From Rhizomys pruinosus (lineage: Eukaryota; Chordata; Mammalia; Rodentia; Spalacidae), in contig VZQC01007982.1 in NCBI GenBank assembly GCA_009823505.1, forward strand, positions 7,199,785 through 7,263,784: DNA of 64,000 bases, read 5' to 3'. This document shows, piece by piece, positions 35,315-47,149 of this stretch; position 1 is the stretch's first letter, and the number at the start of each line of letters is the position of its first letter. The notes below the pieces were generated by a model, which worked only from the letters and a program-made list of their open reading frames with translations, did not search any database and was not told the origin of the DNA. A program made the position numbers and the translations under genes.

Positions 35315-35873
35315 TCCAAAACTTCAATAAAAAATTGGCTTTGAAAACAACTTAGGGGAACAGGATAAAAACTAGCTGACCAGAGGCATCACTCTTACCA
35401 AGCCTAGTGCCTCCTCACTCCTCAAAACCTGCCTCACTCGCTGCCCCCCGGCCAATCCTCCTCCTCCTACCTCCTCATGTACGACGATCCTCCTGCCACC
35501 ATCAAGCATAGATAAACGTCTATTAGTCTGCATAGTCGATTCAAAAAAACATTGAACCCATGCGAAGGAGTAATAAACTGACTTTTTATACCCATTAAGG
35601 AGATCTTATTCATACAAAAAAATCATCAAAACAAAAAGAGTCCTACAAAAACTCTTCATGATGACGCGAGCACACGCTGTGGGTAGAATCATCCCACAAG
35701 CGTGCAGCCCCTGCTGCCTGCCATTTAATGTGCTCTCGTCTACCTCTTGCAAGCATTTAATTCATAGATGACTCAGATAACTAACAGGATTTTAGTCTGC
35801 CTGTTCTCTTTGTTCGCAGCACAAGGTTCAAACAAATAGGGGCTTTCTTTTTAAAAGAATTGACAAAAGGGTT
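34481..35873. other. Interval with no confident call
   Basis: Contains a (TTTC)n run at 35268-35315. Parts of 34700-35250 look repeat-like but I could not name them. About 35640-35830 is less AT-rich, has no repeat character and carries an AP-1-like tgactca at about 35770. It could be unique regulatory sequence, but that is a guess. Confidence 0.3.
35268..35315. repeat. (TTTC)n microsatellite
   Basis: Twelve or so uninterrupted TTTC units. Confidence 0.95.
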
Positions 35874-36392
35874 TTTATTTCCGACACATTTGGCTTGTTT
35901 TCTCTGGCTTTACAAGGTATAGCAGTGAACTAACTCCTTCAGCGTGTGGGAGAGCAGGCCGGCCCCACACAGCTCGCTCTCTCAGTGATTACGTGGTCCA
36001 CTCCGGCGGTCAGAGACCTTAACATGAAAGGAAGGAAAAGGAAAAGGGAATGGGAAGGGCGTTGCCATTTATAGGCGGTTCTGGAAATGCCAGTTTTAGG
36101 GAGGTTGAAAGGCATATTACGTGGGTCCTTGAAAAAGGTCCCAGGCAATGATAATTATGGAGATAGATGTGAAGATGTAACCAGCAGGGAACCCTTCTTT
36201 TTGTGAAGGCAAACAAAGCATGCTCATTGGATCAGGAGGAACAAAACTGTCGATAGCTGATATAAAATGACCAAATTTCTGTAGAGGCATGTCCTCTGGC
36301 CATGGGATTTTCCCTCTCACAGACTCACTTAGAGATTTCTTATTTTCATCTATGACTATAGAAGTTCTATGCACCAGGGCGTCTGTGCCCCA
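35874..36392 (-). other. Unidentified terminal-exon-like ORF with downstream AATAAA
   Basis: On the minus strand a stop-free stretch of about 91 codons runs from 36392 to a TAA at 36117-36119. It is polar first (VIDENKKSLSESVRGK) and ends with a hydrophobic membrane-like segment (YIFTSISIIIIAWDLF) six residues after which it stops. An AATAAA lies about 240 bases downstream (35874-35879). There is no in-frame ATG at the start, so it would need to be an exon or a decayed retrocopy. I do not recognise the protein, and the polypyrimidine tract expected of a splice acceptor is poor. Chance ORFs of this length occur elsewhere in the window. Confidence 0.2.
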
Positions 36393-36772
36393 CTACTAAC
36401 AAGCGTTTCCTGGTTTATCTCACACTGGTGCATGAACAAGCCACTAGGTGGGACTTCCTTCCCTTCGTAAGTTCAGCATGGAAGTAGATCTTGTACTCTT
36501 TCCTATTCTATTTCTCACACAGTTTCCAGAGTGACTTTTTAGCCAACGTTTTATAGAAATGTTCATGAACATTAATTGTTTTAGAGAGAAGAGACATTAT
36601 TAATTTAGGCTGAATAACAAATGATAGAGGTAGATCTGCCAGCTAATGATAATATAAAATTGAGTTATTAAGACAAAGATCAGAGCCAAAACGGCCCAAA
36701 TGCTTTCATATGGTATAGATACTAGAGAGAGATAAGATAGAGAGAGAAGATATATAAGGAGATGTCTTTGCA
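36393..36772. other. Interval without recognised feature
   Basis: AT-rich with a GA-rich patch at 36720-36760. Nothing recognised. Confidence 0.4.
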
Positions 36773-36908
36773 GACAGGATTTCGGCACCGTAGTCCCAGC
36801 CTGGCCCGGGAGCTCGCGCCTGGATAGACCAGGCTAGTGTGAACTCACAGAGATCCACCTCCCGTCTGCCTCTCAAGTGGCGGAGTTTAGAGGCACATCA
36901 TGACTACG
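36773..36908 (-). mobile_element. B1 SINE with many small errors beside the gap
   Basis: gacaggatttcggcaccgta, gatagaccaggctagtgtga, actcacagagatccacctcc and ctctcaagtggcggagttta follow a minus-strand B1, but with more indels and substitutions than the other B1 copies. Unpolished sequence near the gap is a likely reason. Confidence 0.75.
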
Positions 36909-37201
36909 AAAACGGAAGACGCCCGGGCTGTTTCAGAATATATCAATAGCCTATTGCCAGTCTAGAAAAACTAGGACTGGCTTAGGCAAATGAATTGGGT
37001 GAATTCAGATTGGGCTCAGTATTTCAAGACCTCGAAACAGGCAGACAAAAGATGAAAAGCTATCAGTCACCCAATTGTTTGCATTTAATGTGCATGGCAG
37101 GGGTCCGCGCATATTCAGGGGAAGGTGCTTTTCAATTTTAAGTTTTTCGATTCTCATCAGACATTTGGGTGTTGCATAGAAGGTGATGATGAGAAGGAGC
37201 T
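36909..37201. other. Unrecognised flank of the assembly gap
   Basis: No feature recognised up to the first N. Confidence 0.4.
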
Positions 37202-37753
37202 NNNNNNNNNNNNNNNNNNNNNNNNNNNNNNNNNNNNNNNNNNNNNNNNNNNNNNNNNNNNNNNNNNNNNNNNNNNNNNNNNNNNNNNNNNNNNNNNNNN
37301 NNNNNNNNNNNNNNNNNNNNNNNNNNNNNNNNNNNNNNNNNNNNNNNNNNNNNNNNNNNNNNNNNNNNNNNNNNNNNNNNNNNNNNNNNNNNNNNNNNNN
37401 NNNNNNNNNNNNNNNNNNNNNNNNNNNNNNNNNNNNNNNNNNNNNNNNNNNNNNNNNNNNNNNNNNNNNNNNNNNNNNNNNNNNNNNNNNNNNNNNNNNN
37501 NNNNNNNNNNNNNNNNNNNNNNNNNNNNNNNNNNNNNNNNNNNNNNNNNNNNNNNNNNNNNNNNNNNNNNNNNNNNNNNNNNNNNNNNNNNNNNNNNNNN
37601 NNNNNNNNNNNNNNNNNNNNNNNNNNNNNNNNNNNNNNNNNNNNNNNNNNNNNNNNNNNNNNNNNNNNNNNNNNNNNNNNNNNNNNNNNNNNNNNNNNNN
37701 NNNNNNNNNNNNNNNNNNNNNNNNNNNNNNNNNNNNNNNNNNNNNNNNNNNNN
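37202..37753. other. Assembly gap of 552 N
   Basis: Run of undetermined bases. ORFs spanning it are meaningless. Its odd length suggests an estimated rather than a default gap size. Confidence 1.
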
Positions 37754-39118
37754 GAGAGAAAGGCCATGCATGGCGTGCAGGCAAAACCATGTCTCCCAAA
37801 GCAAATCTTCCCTCTTATGAATGGGCTAAACAGTTTTCTGGAAAGCCATCTCTAGGGGAGAACCAGGAAGCAATATTTTCTTTCTCACAAAACTTGTTTA
37901 GGAAACAAATCCTTGGTTTAGACCGAAGTGGTTCAACTAAAATAGAATTGGCCTTGCTCAGTGTGAAGTGTTTATTGCAGCTATATCTTTCAAGTAGTGC
38001 TGTATTAAAGTCAACTCAAGGATTTTCCCTCTTAGTCTTTTGAGAGAACTGAGAGTCTAAGAAGAGGCAGCTCAAGGCAACTGAAGAAAATGATATGTTG
38101 TCTCAAAACTAAAGCTTTCTCATGGCCAGGTACCCGACACCTACTAATATCCTTAGGGGAAAGTTAAATAGTCTTCAACCACACATGTTTAATCATTCAC
38201 ATTTCATTATTTTTCATTATCAAAAAATTTTGCTTAGACAAAATCTTAGCAAAAACTGATAAATATAGATAACATAGGGAGAGAAATCCCAGAATTATTA
38301 TAGCAAAATGTTGACTGAAAATATTTAAACATTTAAATTATTGTGCCAGAATTCATCCCAGAAGAAGGAATTCTATTTGGGAAAACAGTAGTGTTTTTTT
38401 TAAGGGATGCCTTTAAAAGGACACCTTAGCTCAGTCCAAAGGGAAGGAGAAAGGATGAGGAAAATCCTGATGATTCAAAACAGCAGCTCCCAAGGTGCTA
38501 CTTAACTGATTCTTTTAGCTTCCTCTGATGGAAGATGTGGACGGTGACGCTGTGCTATCACCTCTGGGCTCCAGGAGTATTGATTTTGTGGTTGTTTTCC
38601 TTCTCTGTGTTATCAGTCCCTTAGGATATGCTCAGATTTCAGCAAAACTGATTAGCTCATGACTCTAAAGCCTATTTAGTGTGGCAGCCCCCTCGGGAAA
38701 CGCAGAGAAGGATGAGCCGTAGAGAAGCTGGTATGTAAGGGAGGAAAAGTGTGTAAAGCCTTTGCAGTCAGAGGCGACATGTGGCCACTTAGGTACACTA
38801 GCCCCCTCCTGGAATCCCCAGAAACGTTTAGGAAAGGACTGGTTTTCTTCTCATAAATGGACGTTTAGCCTATTTCATTCAGTTATGAGGAAGAAGAAAA
38901 TGTTTTGGCTGGATAATTTGGAAGCACTCAGATTTCATAGTAAACGGACCAAAGTGATGGTGATGAGTCTTTTCATTACTCTGAAGGAGATGCAAGAGTT
39001 GACAGAATACTAACAATGTTTTCAATACAGTGCAAATAGTTAATAAAACTTGGATGAATTATTAAATGATTGCACAATGATCAACAACATTGAATCTCCT
39101 ACTGAAAGATGGACAGTT
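37754..39118. other. Interval without recognised feature
   Basis: About 1.36 kb with no repeat family I recognise. The ORF at 38762-39013 has no domain. A CTCF-like word near 38793 has one mismatch in the core. Confidence 0.4.
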
Positions 39119-39308
39119 TGGGGGCCCAGGGAGATGGTTCAGTGGGCAAAGGTGATTGTTGCCAAGGATGATGACCTGACTTTAATCTAAGGGACCCACA
39201 TGCTAGAAGGAGGGACCAGTCTCCTGAAAGGTGTCTTCTGACTTCCATGTGTATGCTGTGGCACATGCGTCTCCACATGACAGGAATAAATAAATGTAAA
39301 AATACTTG
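39119..39308 (+). mobile_element. tRNA-derived SINE (B2/B4 class), old
   Basis: ggggcccagggagatggttc, cagtgggcaaaggtgattgt, tctaagggacccacatgcta, tgtggcacatgcgtctccac and an aataaataaatg tail. The exact family is uncertain. Confidence 0.7.
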
Positions 39309-39807
39309 AAAAAAGATGACCAGTGTGAGGTTTTGTTAGAGTCAAACAGCTGACTGCAATAAATATTTAGACAACTGTGCTATTAAACAAGTGGCTTGGC
39401 AGAAATTCACTTCTTTCTCCTGTGGATCATTTTATTTTAAAATTGTGAACAGAATTTTAAGAAATTTATATTATTTTCTCATTTTTGAACTGAGAAAATA
39501 GATATGTTTTAATATGAATAGCTGAATAAATAAAGCGGGTCCCTTTAATAAATAAAGCTCTTTATGTATCATCTATGAAATCCTCATGGTTTAAAACATG
39601 TCTACATGATTTTGAGTGGAGTATTTACTTCAGGAATGGAAGAGGGACTATAGCAGCTAAACGCTATGGTCACACAGGAAGTAGAGACAGAAATGAGTGG
39701 TGAGCCAGAAATGGAGGCCAGAGAACAGTCTCTGGTATCATTCTTTAAGAACCAACTTATCTTTAAAAAAATTGGGGAATGGTGTTTCTGACTGGCAGGG
39801 AACTTTT
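39309..39807. other. Interval without recognised feature
   Basis: AT-rich; the 126-codon minus ORF overlapping its right end reads through a SINE and a microsatellite and is not a gene. Confidence 0.4.
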
Positions 39808-39920
39808 TGAGTAGGCTAGGTTGGCTGGCCAGTAAGCCCCAGGATCCTCCACTTCCCCAACGTGGAGATGACAGGATGCCATCACACAGGCCTTCTTTTA
39901 AAACAAATGCAAGCAAGCAA

Positions 39921-39951
<31 letters not shown>

Positions 39952-40027
39952 TGTGTTCTGGAGATAAAACTCGGGTCCTCATGTTTGCAAAGCAAGCACT
40001 TACTATCTGAATTATTTCCCTAGCTCA
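39808..40027 (-). mobile_element. B4-class SINE with a (GACA)n tract
   Basis: gtaggctaggttggctggcc, agtaagccccaggatcctcc, then a (gaca)n run at 39926-39951, and cgggtcctcatgtttgcaaa, gcaagcacttactatctga. This matches the B4 plan with the ID-like head on the right. Confidence 0.8.
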
Positions 40028-40184
40028 GGCCTTATATATGACCATTAATAAATGGATGCTGCACAGGTGGTACCAGCCTGGGAGCTTCTCAGGGTAGAGG
40101 CCATGACAGAGTTGGGTGACCTGTGAGGTTTTTGTTAGATTGGCCATTTTCTTCATGATATAAATTTATGGAAGAAGAGACTTT

Positions 40185-40388
40185 TCTAAAATTTATTTTA
40201 ATTTTATGTGTATGAGTGGACTGCCTGCATGTGTGTAAGTGTACTGGTGTTGTCAGAAGAGTGTGTCAGATCCCCTGGAACTGGAGTTACAGACAGTTGT
40301 TAGCTGCCATGTGGGTTCTGGGACTTGAACCCCAGTCTTCTGCAAGAGCAGACAGTGCTCTTTGATGCTGAGCCATCTCTCCAGCCCC
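40185..40388 (-). mobile_element. B2-class SINE
   Basis: tatgtgtatgagtggactgc, gatcccctggaactggagtt, gctgccatgtgggttctggg, tgatgctgagccatctctcc. Flanks aagaagagacttt and aagaagagaggtt suggest a decayed target-site duplication. Confidence 0.9.
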
Positions 40389-40870
40389 AAGAAGAGAGGT
40401 TTTTTGATTGCACGTTTATCTGTATTCTACATACTCTTTTCTTCTGACCTCTGGTTAAGAGATTATTTAATTCGTTATTAGTAGGTATGCCTTTGTGCCA
40501 AGCACTTGAATGGAATACAGTGTTGAACAGAATTTAGCCTCTGCTTTTTGAAGGTTATGCTAGAGGGACGTAACAAATATGGAAGTACAAGCTGTACAAA
40601 GCTGTGAAGGAAGGGCTGTGATACTCTAAGAGTGTATTGAAGTGGGAAGTTGTCTGGGGTAGGGGGTGGAAGAAGGTTGCAGTCTCTGAGCATGTAACAG
40701 TTGACCTGGGATCTCAAGGTTGACTGACTTTATTACCTCTTATTAGATTTCTAGTCATCTAAGTGCTTAAGGGCCCCGTATGCATGGGAGCACGAAAGTA
40801 CCCACAGGGAAACTGATTAGATTAAGAGTATGCAACAGTAAATGGTTTATCTTATATGAAAATCCATCTC
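40389..40870. other. Interval left of the tandem duplication
   Basis: No repeat recognised. This is the single-copy left flank of the duplication. Confidence 0.4.
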
Positions 40871-41224
40871 TTACATCTCAGTCTTCTTAATCGCACTGGA
40901 AAAAGCAATCTACCTCTGTAAGTATCAATAACTTGCTTATGTTAAAACTCCAGGTTGACTCATTTCCAGGGATATTGAAGTTGCCAATCTCTATCAGAAT
41001 ACTTTCCAACAAAAGACAGAAGCTTTTTTTGATTTTTATAAAAACAGTGCTTAAATTTAGGGAGAGGCTGGGTTTCTTTTGAAAGATCACTGCCGAGCAG
41101 TCATGGTAATGTCAGGCCATTTCATGCTTTGTTTAAGCAGTTCCTATTTTGTTAACCTCCACTCTAGAGCTTTCCTCTTCCTTCTCTTCTCCAGTTTCTT
41201 TCTGATTGACTAAAACCAGGCTGG

Positions 41225-41480
41225 CAGCTGCTGTGATGGCGCCGAAATCTTTATTAATCCTTTCCACTCTTCATTCTTCTCATGCTTGCCATTTTCATTT
41301 TGTGCTGAGATATTTTAATGAGTTTCTGAGTGATTGTTTTTCATTTTTCCTAATTTCCCTCTTCGGGTCGCTAAATTAGAGGAAAGCATTTAAGCAAAGG
41401 GGAACGGAAACAAAAAGTATCATTAGCGCTAGGAACTGCTGAAGTCACAGCTATTAGGATTGTGATATGCCTCTTGACTA
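41225..41480. other. Repeat-free block, possible conserved non-coding element
   Basis: This block (copy 2 equivalent at about 49239-49494) has no repeat character, with words such as tgatggcgccgaaatcttta, tcttcgggtcgctaaattag and atcattagcgctaggaactg. Its texture recalls conserved non-coding sequence, but that cannot be judged from one species. Confidence 0.25.
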
Positions 41481-42171
41481 GAAGTGTGGGAAAAGATGCT
41501 TCCAGATGGAAGGGTTAATTACTAGATGTAGGCTTCAAAGGAGACAGGGCAACTTAGAAGATCCATTTATCAACAGTGGTGAAGCCCATAGTTGGTCCTC
41601 TATCCCTTTTCGCAATGACTAAATCCCTTCTGGAATGTATTAGGTGGCAGAAACAATTACACAAATCCTGATGGGCTAACCTTCTAAGGGGGTGTGCCAT
41701 CAAATTCATTATAAAGCCGACTTCTAAAAACATAATGGCAGAGTTTCCATTTTTAAAATGAGGAGATAAACAGCAAGTATTTATAACTTGGTATGTTTTT
41801 AATATTTACTTAGTCTCTATTATTTTGTGGCCACTCAAGGCATCTGAGTTTCTTCCCACTCGAGAAATAAATCTAGATGGAAACTTTAATGTTTTGGGGA
41901 CACAAAGTGCCAACCCGATAAAATCATTGTAGAATCATAAAAAGTTGCCAAATTCCAGTTTTTAGGTACCCAAACTAATGTGGTTCCATCATAGGAAGTT
42001 ACTGGTGAAGCAGTGAGTGTTCTCCTTAGGCATATCACAGATGGAATTATAGCCAGTCTGTCACCTGTCGTCACTGTCTGGGTGTTTTCAGGTTCTTGGT
42101 GCCTTGTTCAAAGCACTAGAAAAGATACACTCATACAAAGTGAAGCAGCAAAAAGTTTGGTTAAAAGCAAA

Positions 42172-42333
42172 TTAGCTGGGCGTGGTGGCACACGCCTTTA
42201 ATCCTAGCACTTGGGAGGCAGAGGCAGGGGGATTTTTGTGAGTTCAAGGCCAGCCTGGTCTACAGAGTGAGTTCTAGGACAGCTGGGCCTACAGGGAGAC
42301 CCTGTCTCAAAAAGACTAAAAAAAAAAAAAAGG
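42172..42333 (+). mobile_element. B1 SINE (copy 1)
   Basis: Starts agctgggcgtggtggcacac and continues through gcctttaatcctagcacttg, ttcaaggccagcctggtcta and gaccctgtctcaaaaagact to an A tail. Nearly consensus. Confidence 0.96.
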
Positions 42334-42782
42334 GAAGTAATAGTGCAAATTTGGGACTCATTCCCAGGAAAGGTAGCAGGCTACGTGAGCCAAGGCACCC
42401 AAGGGCCCCTGTTACTGTTTTGGGCCCTAAGAAGAAGTTGCCTGCTAGTATGTAAGCTTCTCTCTATTGTGGGTGTCCTTTCCTATGATACATCTAATTT
42501 TAATAATATGTACCCCAGACATGCTTAGGTCTAAGAGGTAAATAGGGAATGTTCCCCAAAAGTTCACTCAGAAGACATTGCATGCATCCTGAATAGTCTA
42601 GGCCCTTTGTCTCCTGATTTTGGATGCATTGGGGAGCATGTTTGAGTAGGAATGAGGTGTTAGTAAGGGGAGTAACATATCCTTTGTGTGAAATGGGTTA
42701 TACATGCAGCTTGATGCAGGTTTGGGGGTTCCTGGGCTGCTAGGTGCATTGTTAGGACAGGGACATGTGTGTTCATAGAGTA

Positions 42783-42902
42783 CGCAGGTGTAATTCCAAC
42801 ACTCAGGATGCTGAGGCAGGAGGACTGCTGTGAGTTCAAGGCTAGCTTGGGATACACAGGAAGACTGTAACAAAAACAAGCAAACAAATAACAAAAAAAC
42901 AG
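42783..42902 (+). mobile_element. B1 SINE fragment (copy 1)
   Basis: gcaggtgtaattccaacact, aggatgctgaggcaggagga and gagttcaaggctagcttggg match a B1 that lacks its first bases. Confidence 0.85.
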
Positions 42903-42983
42903 ACTTTTGGAAGATGGAAGCCTCCTGTATTTGCATTAAAATCTTTAGCTTTCACTATGCAAACAAATATATCTTCCTTCTCA

Positions 42984-43127
42984 TTTTAATCCCAGCACTC
43001 AGGAGGCAGAAGCAGGTGGATCTCTGTGAGTTCAAGGCCAGCCTGGTCTACAGAATGAGCTCCAGGACAGCTGGGACTAAAGGGAGACCCTGTCTTAAAA
43101 AGTGAAAAAAAAAGAAAGAAAAAAGAA
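42984..43127 (+). mobile_element. B1 SINE, 5' truncated (copy 1)
   Basis: ttttaatcccagcactcagg, caggtggatctctgtgagtt, gaatgagctccaggacagct and an A-rich tail. Confidence 0.93.
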
Positions 43128-43380
43128 ATATCAAAATCAATTCATGGGGACAAAGTGAGGAGTCTCAGTAAGTCCTCAAATTTGTGTGTAGGCAGTATCA
43201 AATGTGTTCTATTTTTGTTATGTAAACAACTTCAGTTGACTTCACTCTCCTATGAGAGATTGTTCTTTGTGTGTGATTGTGTGTGTGTATGTGTGTGTAT
43301 AAAAGCTGTTGTCCCATATATACGAATATATGAATTTATATGGATGTCGCCTTTGTCAAGCATGCCCTAAGCAGGCATTT

Positions 43381-43645
43381 AAAAAGAGGAGATGTGGGCT
43401 GGAGAGATGGCCTAGTGGTTAAGAGTGCCGACTGCTCTTGCAGAGGACCCGGGTCCAATCCCCAGCACCCACATGGCGGCCGAGAGCCATCTGAAACTCC
43501 AATTCCAGGAGAACTCTAGTTCCAGGGGAGTCCAACACCCTCTTCTGACCTCCACAGCATTGCACGTCACGGGTGCACAGACTTACATGCAGACAATACA
43601 TTTATACACATATGGAAATAAATAAAATAAAAAAAGAGGAGATGT
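43381..43645 (+). mobile_element. B2-class SINE, doubled-motif subfamily (copy 1)
   Basis: Body at 43396-43630 between perfect 15-bp copies of aaaaagaggagatgt (43381-43395, 43631-43645). The doubled motif reads ccaattccaggagaact then ctagttccaggggagtc. Little-diverged pol III boxes and an A-rich tail indicate a young insertion. Confidence 0.96.
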
Positions 43646-44054
43646 TTGGAAAGAAATAATTAGAATATGTAGAAATCAGGCCAGTATTGGAAAGAAATAT
43701 TGTGAATGTCAAGATATAAGGATTAAGATGTCTGAGAAAAATCAAAACAATAGACCAATGAGCTCATTACCAGGACCTCTTATTTTTGACTAAATTACTG
43801 CTTTCTACATTCTGTTTGCTAGAATTTTTGTTTTTCTTTTAGAGAAAAAGATATGAATGATAGCTCTTCAAAACCCAGAGGATCTTTGCATGTTTATGAC
43901 CTAGACATGGTTTTGTAATAAAATTCCATTGTAAGTGTACACATTTGTTTTCTCTCATAGACTGTCAATCATCAGGGCAGAGCTCGTTCCTAGTTTCTTT
44001 GTCTCTGTATGCCTAGAGAGTAGTATGGTATGTTTGATAGTATTAAGAATTTAT

Positions 44055-44261
44055 GGGGCTGGAGAGATGGCTCAGGGGTTAAGAGAACTTGTTGCTCTTG
44101 AAGAGGATGCGGGTTCAGTTCCAGCACCCACCCTTACAACTGTCTGTAACTCCAGTGTCAGAGATCTGATGCCCTCTTCTGGCCTCTGTAGGTACTATAT
44201 GCATGTGATAAGCTTCAAATATGCAGGCAAAACACTCATGTACATAAATAAATATTAAAGA
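44055..44261 (+). mobile_element. B2-class SINE (copy 1)
   Basis: ggggctggagagatggctca, gatgcgggttcagttccagc, gtctgtaactccagtgtcag and an aataaatatt tail. Single-motif, older copy. Confidence 0.92.
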
Positions 44262-46255
44262 CATACACGTTTGGTAATTTTATCAGTTATGGATAATTGT
44301 GTGCAAAATAGAACATTTGCCTTTAACTGTAGTTGCTCTACTTTAGGTTGAATTTCATCACATCTGTCCAATTTAAAATTATTTATATGAGAAACCATTT
44401 AAGCTTTAAGAGTGGACACATTGATCCTGTGCCTGAAATAAAGATTAAGTAATTCAAGTGATGGGACATCTGTAATGAGTTACACTTGAATTTGAACCAC
44501 AGGCAGTACACCTTGTCCCCAGACTAGCAACTTGAAAGCCTATATCTTATAGTAATATCTACTTAAAATACAATTTTCTCAAGTATATTGAAGTGAGAAT
44601 GTGAATAACTTTAAATCTTTTGTCATTGCAACACCCTTGAATGGCTTGTGATAAGAACGCCGTGATGCTTCATTTCTGTATCTTTGGATAAGTTTGGTAG
44701 TATCTGGATTTATGCTGTGGAACACGATGATATTTTGTCATCTGGTGCCATCAGTGGTATCTAGGTTGGTAAGCCCAGATCAGGTGCCTCAATCCTAGAG
44801 AGGGTAAGGGCTATCTGTGGGTCAGATATGAAGCATTCTTTGAAATTATAGAGAATCAGTTCATTCCTGAAATGTTTCAGAAATAGCAGTCAGGAATCCA
44901 GTGATCTCTAGGAAATGCGGAAGGGCAACAGACAGATGGTAGCTCAGTGCTCCTGGACCAGGGCTCTTATATAAGACCTGGTGAGATGGGATGCTATCCC
45001 AGGCTGGCCAGACTGTGCTCTGAGGAAGCAGGAAATTGCGAGCATCTGGCTGAGGTGATGAATGTGTGGGGAGGAGAAAATAGAAGCTTCTGGATGGCAC
45101 ATTGTGAAGCACAGGTGCTACCAAATACATTATCACCCAAACCTGAACATTTGAAGCTAAGTATGTACAGAGCTTTGGCACTTGACATATGGTGTTTCAA
45201 ATATAAAAGTTACAGACCATCTGTCACAGACCATGGGACTTGTCTTTGAAAAGATTGCTGAAGATTGGAGAACCTGCTCCATTTTCACACCCATAAGTGA
45301 CTAGACCATCAATACTTATTAGCTGAGTAGTCAGGGATATAGGCTTGGATACTGTGGTTGTGAAAATGTAGAAAATATGGTTTTTTCTTTCAAACCCAAG
45401 GTACAACAAATATGGAAGGGCAGGCAACATGCATGGATTTAGGTTTGCTCTAGCTCTTGAGATTTAAAGTCCATCATCATAATGATTCTTGTGCATTTAC
45501 CACAAAATCCCTTCCTCCTTCTTGGCTTCTTCTTACTTAGTGCTGGCAAAGACAGATAAATAGAATCTCTGCCTTTTAAAGCCTGTACCCATGCAACTGA
45601 GTATCTCTAGAGGAAAACCATGATATTGTATGCGTGTATAGATTCATGGCTGCACTTCTCAGGTGGGTTCTTTATGTAGCCAGGCTACATAAATGTCTGT
45701 GGTGCATAACATCTGGAAGGAAGGACTGTCCCACATTCTCTGCCACGCTCCTATGATCTCATTCTCAGGTAAGATGACTGAAGCAGTTGGGGTAGATTTT
45801 CCAGACATTCACATTCCATTTACTTCCCTACTAATGCTTAGACTCACACCTCTGCTTCCTTGCCTGTTCCTGTATAAAGGATCTTTGCTTCTATCTAAAG
45901 GTAGCTTGTTCACAAGATTTCATCTCTTCCTGCCTATTCAAAGATATTGACCTAGTAGGACTTCCTTTCTTCTGCATTGAGCCCTCCTTTCTTCACCAGT
46001 GATTGCCACCAGCCTTTAAATATGCTATTCTATTTTTACCCCAAACAAAACACAAAACTACTGATTCTATCTCCTCCATTAGCTAATATATTTCTTTATT
46101 CTTATTTTTATAAAATTTACTCTTTCTAACTTTTTCTGTTAATTATTAAGCATTCCAATTGTTTTTGTTTTGTTTTGTTTGTTTGTTTCTAGAAACTTCC
46201 CTCCTAAGGCCACCAATGATCTACAGCTTGGCAAGTGAACCCCCAGCCTTCCAAC
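44262..46255. other. Repeat-poor segment of copy 1
   Basis: Two kilobases without a recognised repeat. Several 60-106-codon ORFs on both strands overlap each other at 44861-45430, which argues against any being a gene. Its counterpart is at about 52323-54314. Confidence 0.4.
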
Positions 46256-46358
46256 CAGACTGACTCAAGCCAAGAATCATCAAGTGAATGGAAGCATTTT
46301 CTCATTCCCTGCCCCTTCCCATGTCTCATTCACTTGATTCTTGGCTTGAGTCAGTCTG
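46256..46358. repeat. Long imperfect inverted repeat (hairpin), copy 1
   Basis: Left arm 46256-46290 and right arm 46327-46358 are reverse complements apart from 3 extra bases (atc) in the left arm; the loop is 36 bases. Arms start cagactgactcaagcc and end ggcttgagtcagtctg. RNA from either strand could fold into a stem of about 32 bp. Confidence 0.93.
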
Positions 46359-47149
46359 TAGGTCTGTTGCCTTCCCTGTTTTATTTCTTCTGGTTTTCAC
46401 AGGCTCTTGACACTGCACAGCCCTAGAGCTTGGAACTTGGTCTTCTCTGAGTTTACAAAGATATTTGATGACTTTTATTTAGATCTTCAGCTTTAAATAA
46501 TGGCTTACGTGATAACTCTTTAACTTTATACTCTTATCCTCAGAACTCTTCCCTTAAATCTCATGACCTATTCAGCATTTCAGCTTGTGTGAAAGAAACC
46601 AAACTCCTGAGTTTATTCCACAGTTCCCCTGCCCTCCCCCACCCCAGTTATTTGAGCTGTATTCTGCCCACAGTTGATGGTACTTTGTTTATCTTAGTTG
46701 CAATATTACCTGGTAGACATATTAGAATTTTTTTCTTTCTCTCACAGCCTGCATTCAAACAGAAAATCTTCCAAGTATAGAGTGTCCAAGTATTTCTTCT
46801 CAGTCTACTGTAAACCCTACCGCCTCCCTAGTGAGCTACATCACTTCGTACCTGAGTTACCAGAGAATCTTCCTAAATGGTCTGTCTTCCTTCTTTGTCC
46901 AACAGACCATTTCCAATCCATCAACTGAGTCATCTTATTAAAGTCAGGTATGATAGCTATTCTTCTCAGAGCCCCATCTCGGAACAAAAGCCAGTCAGAA
47001 GGTCCAACGAAACCTGCACCCTCTCGTTCCTGAGCCCTCTCTTCCTAGTCTTCCTCTTATCACTCCTGAAACACACGGGCCACTCATTGTCCCCTAGACC
47101 TCCTGCACCTTCCGCATTCTGCCTGGAATGCTCTTCCTCCAGGTGCCAT

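Noticed and set aside
37005..38043. Long ORFs at 37-38 kb
   Set aside because: They consist mainly of undetermined bases in the assembly gap.
38785..38800. Second CTCF-like word (gccccctcctgg)
   Set aside because: It mismatches the core at the pyrimidine position on the reverse strand, which is too weak without a matrix score.
44861..45430. ORFs of 68-106 codons preserved in both duplicated copies (also at 52924-53493)
   Set aside because: Preservation follows from near-identity of the DNA. ORFs on both strands overlap, no domain is seen, and one of the few differences changes a residue.
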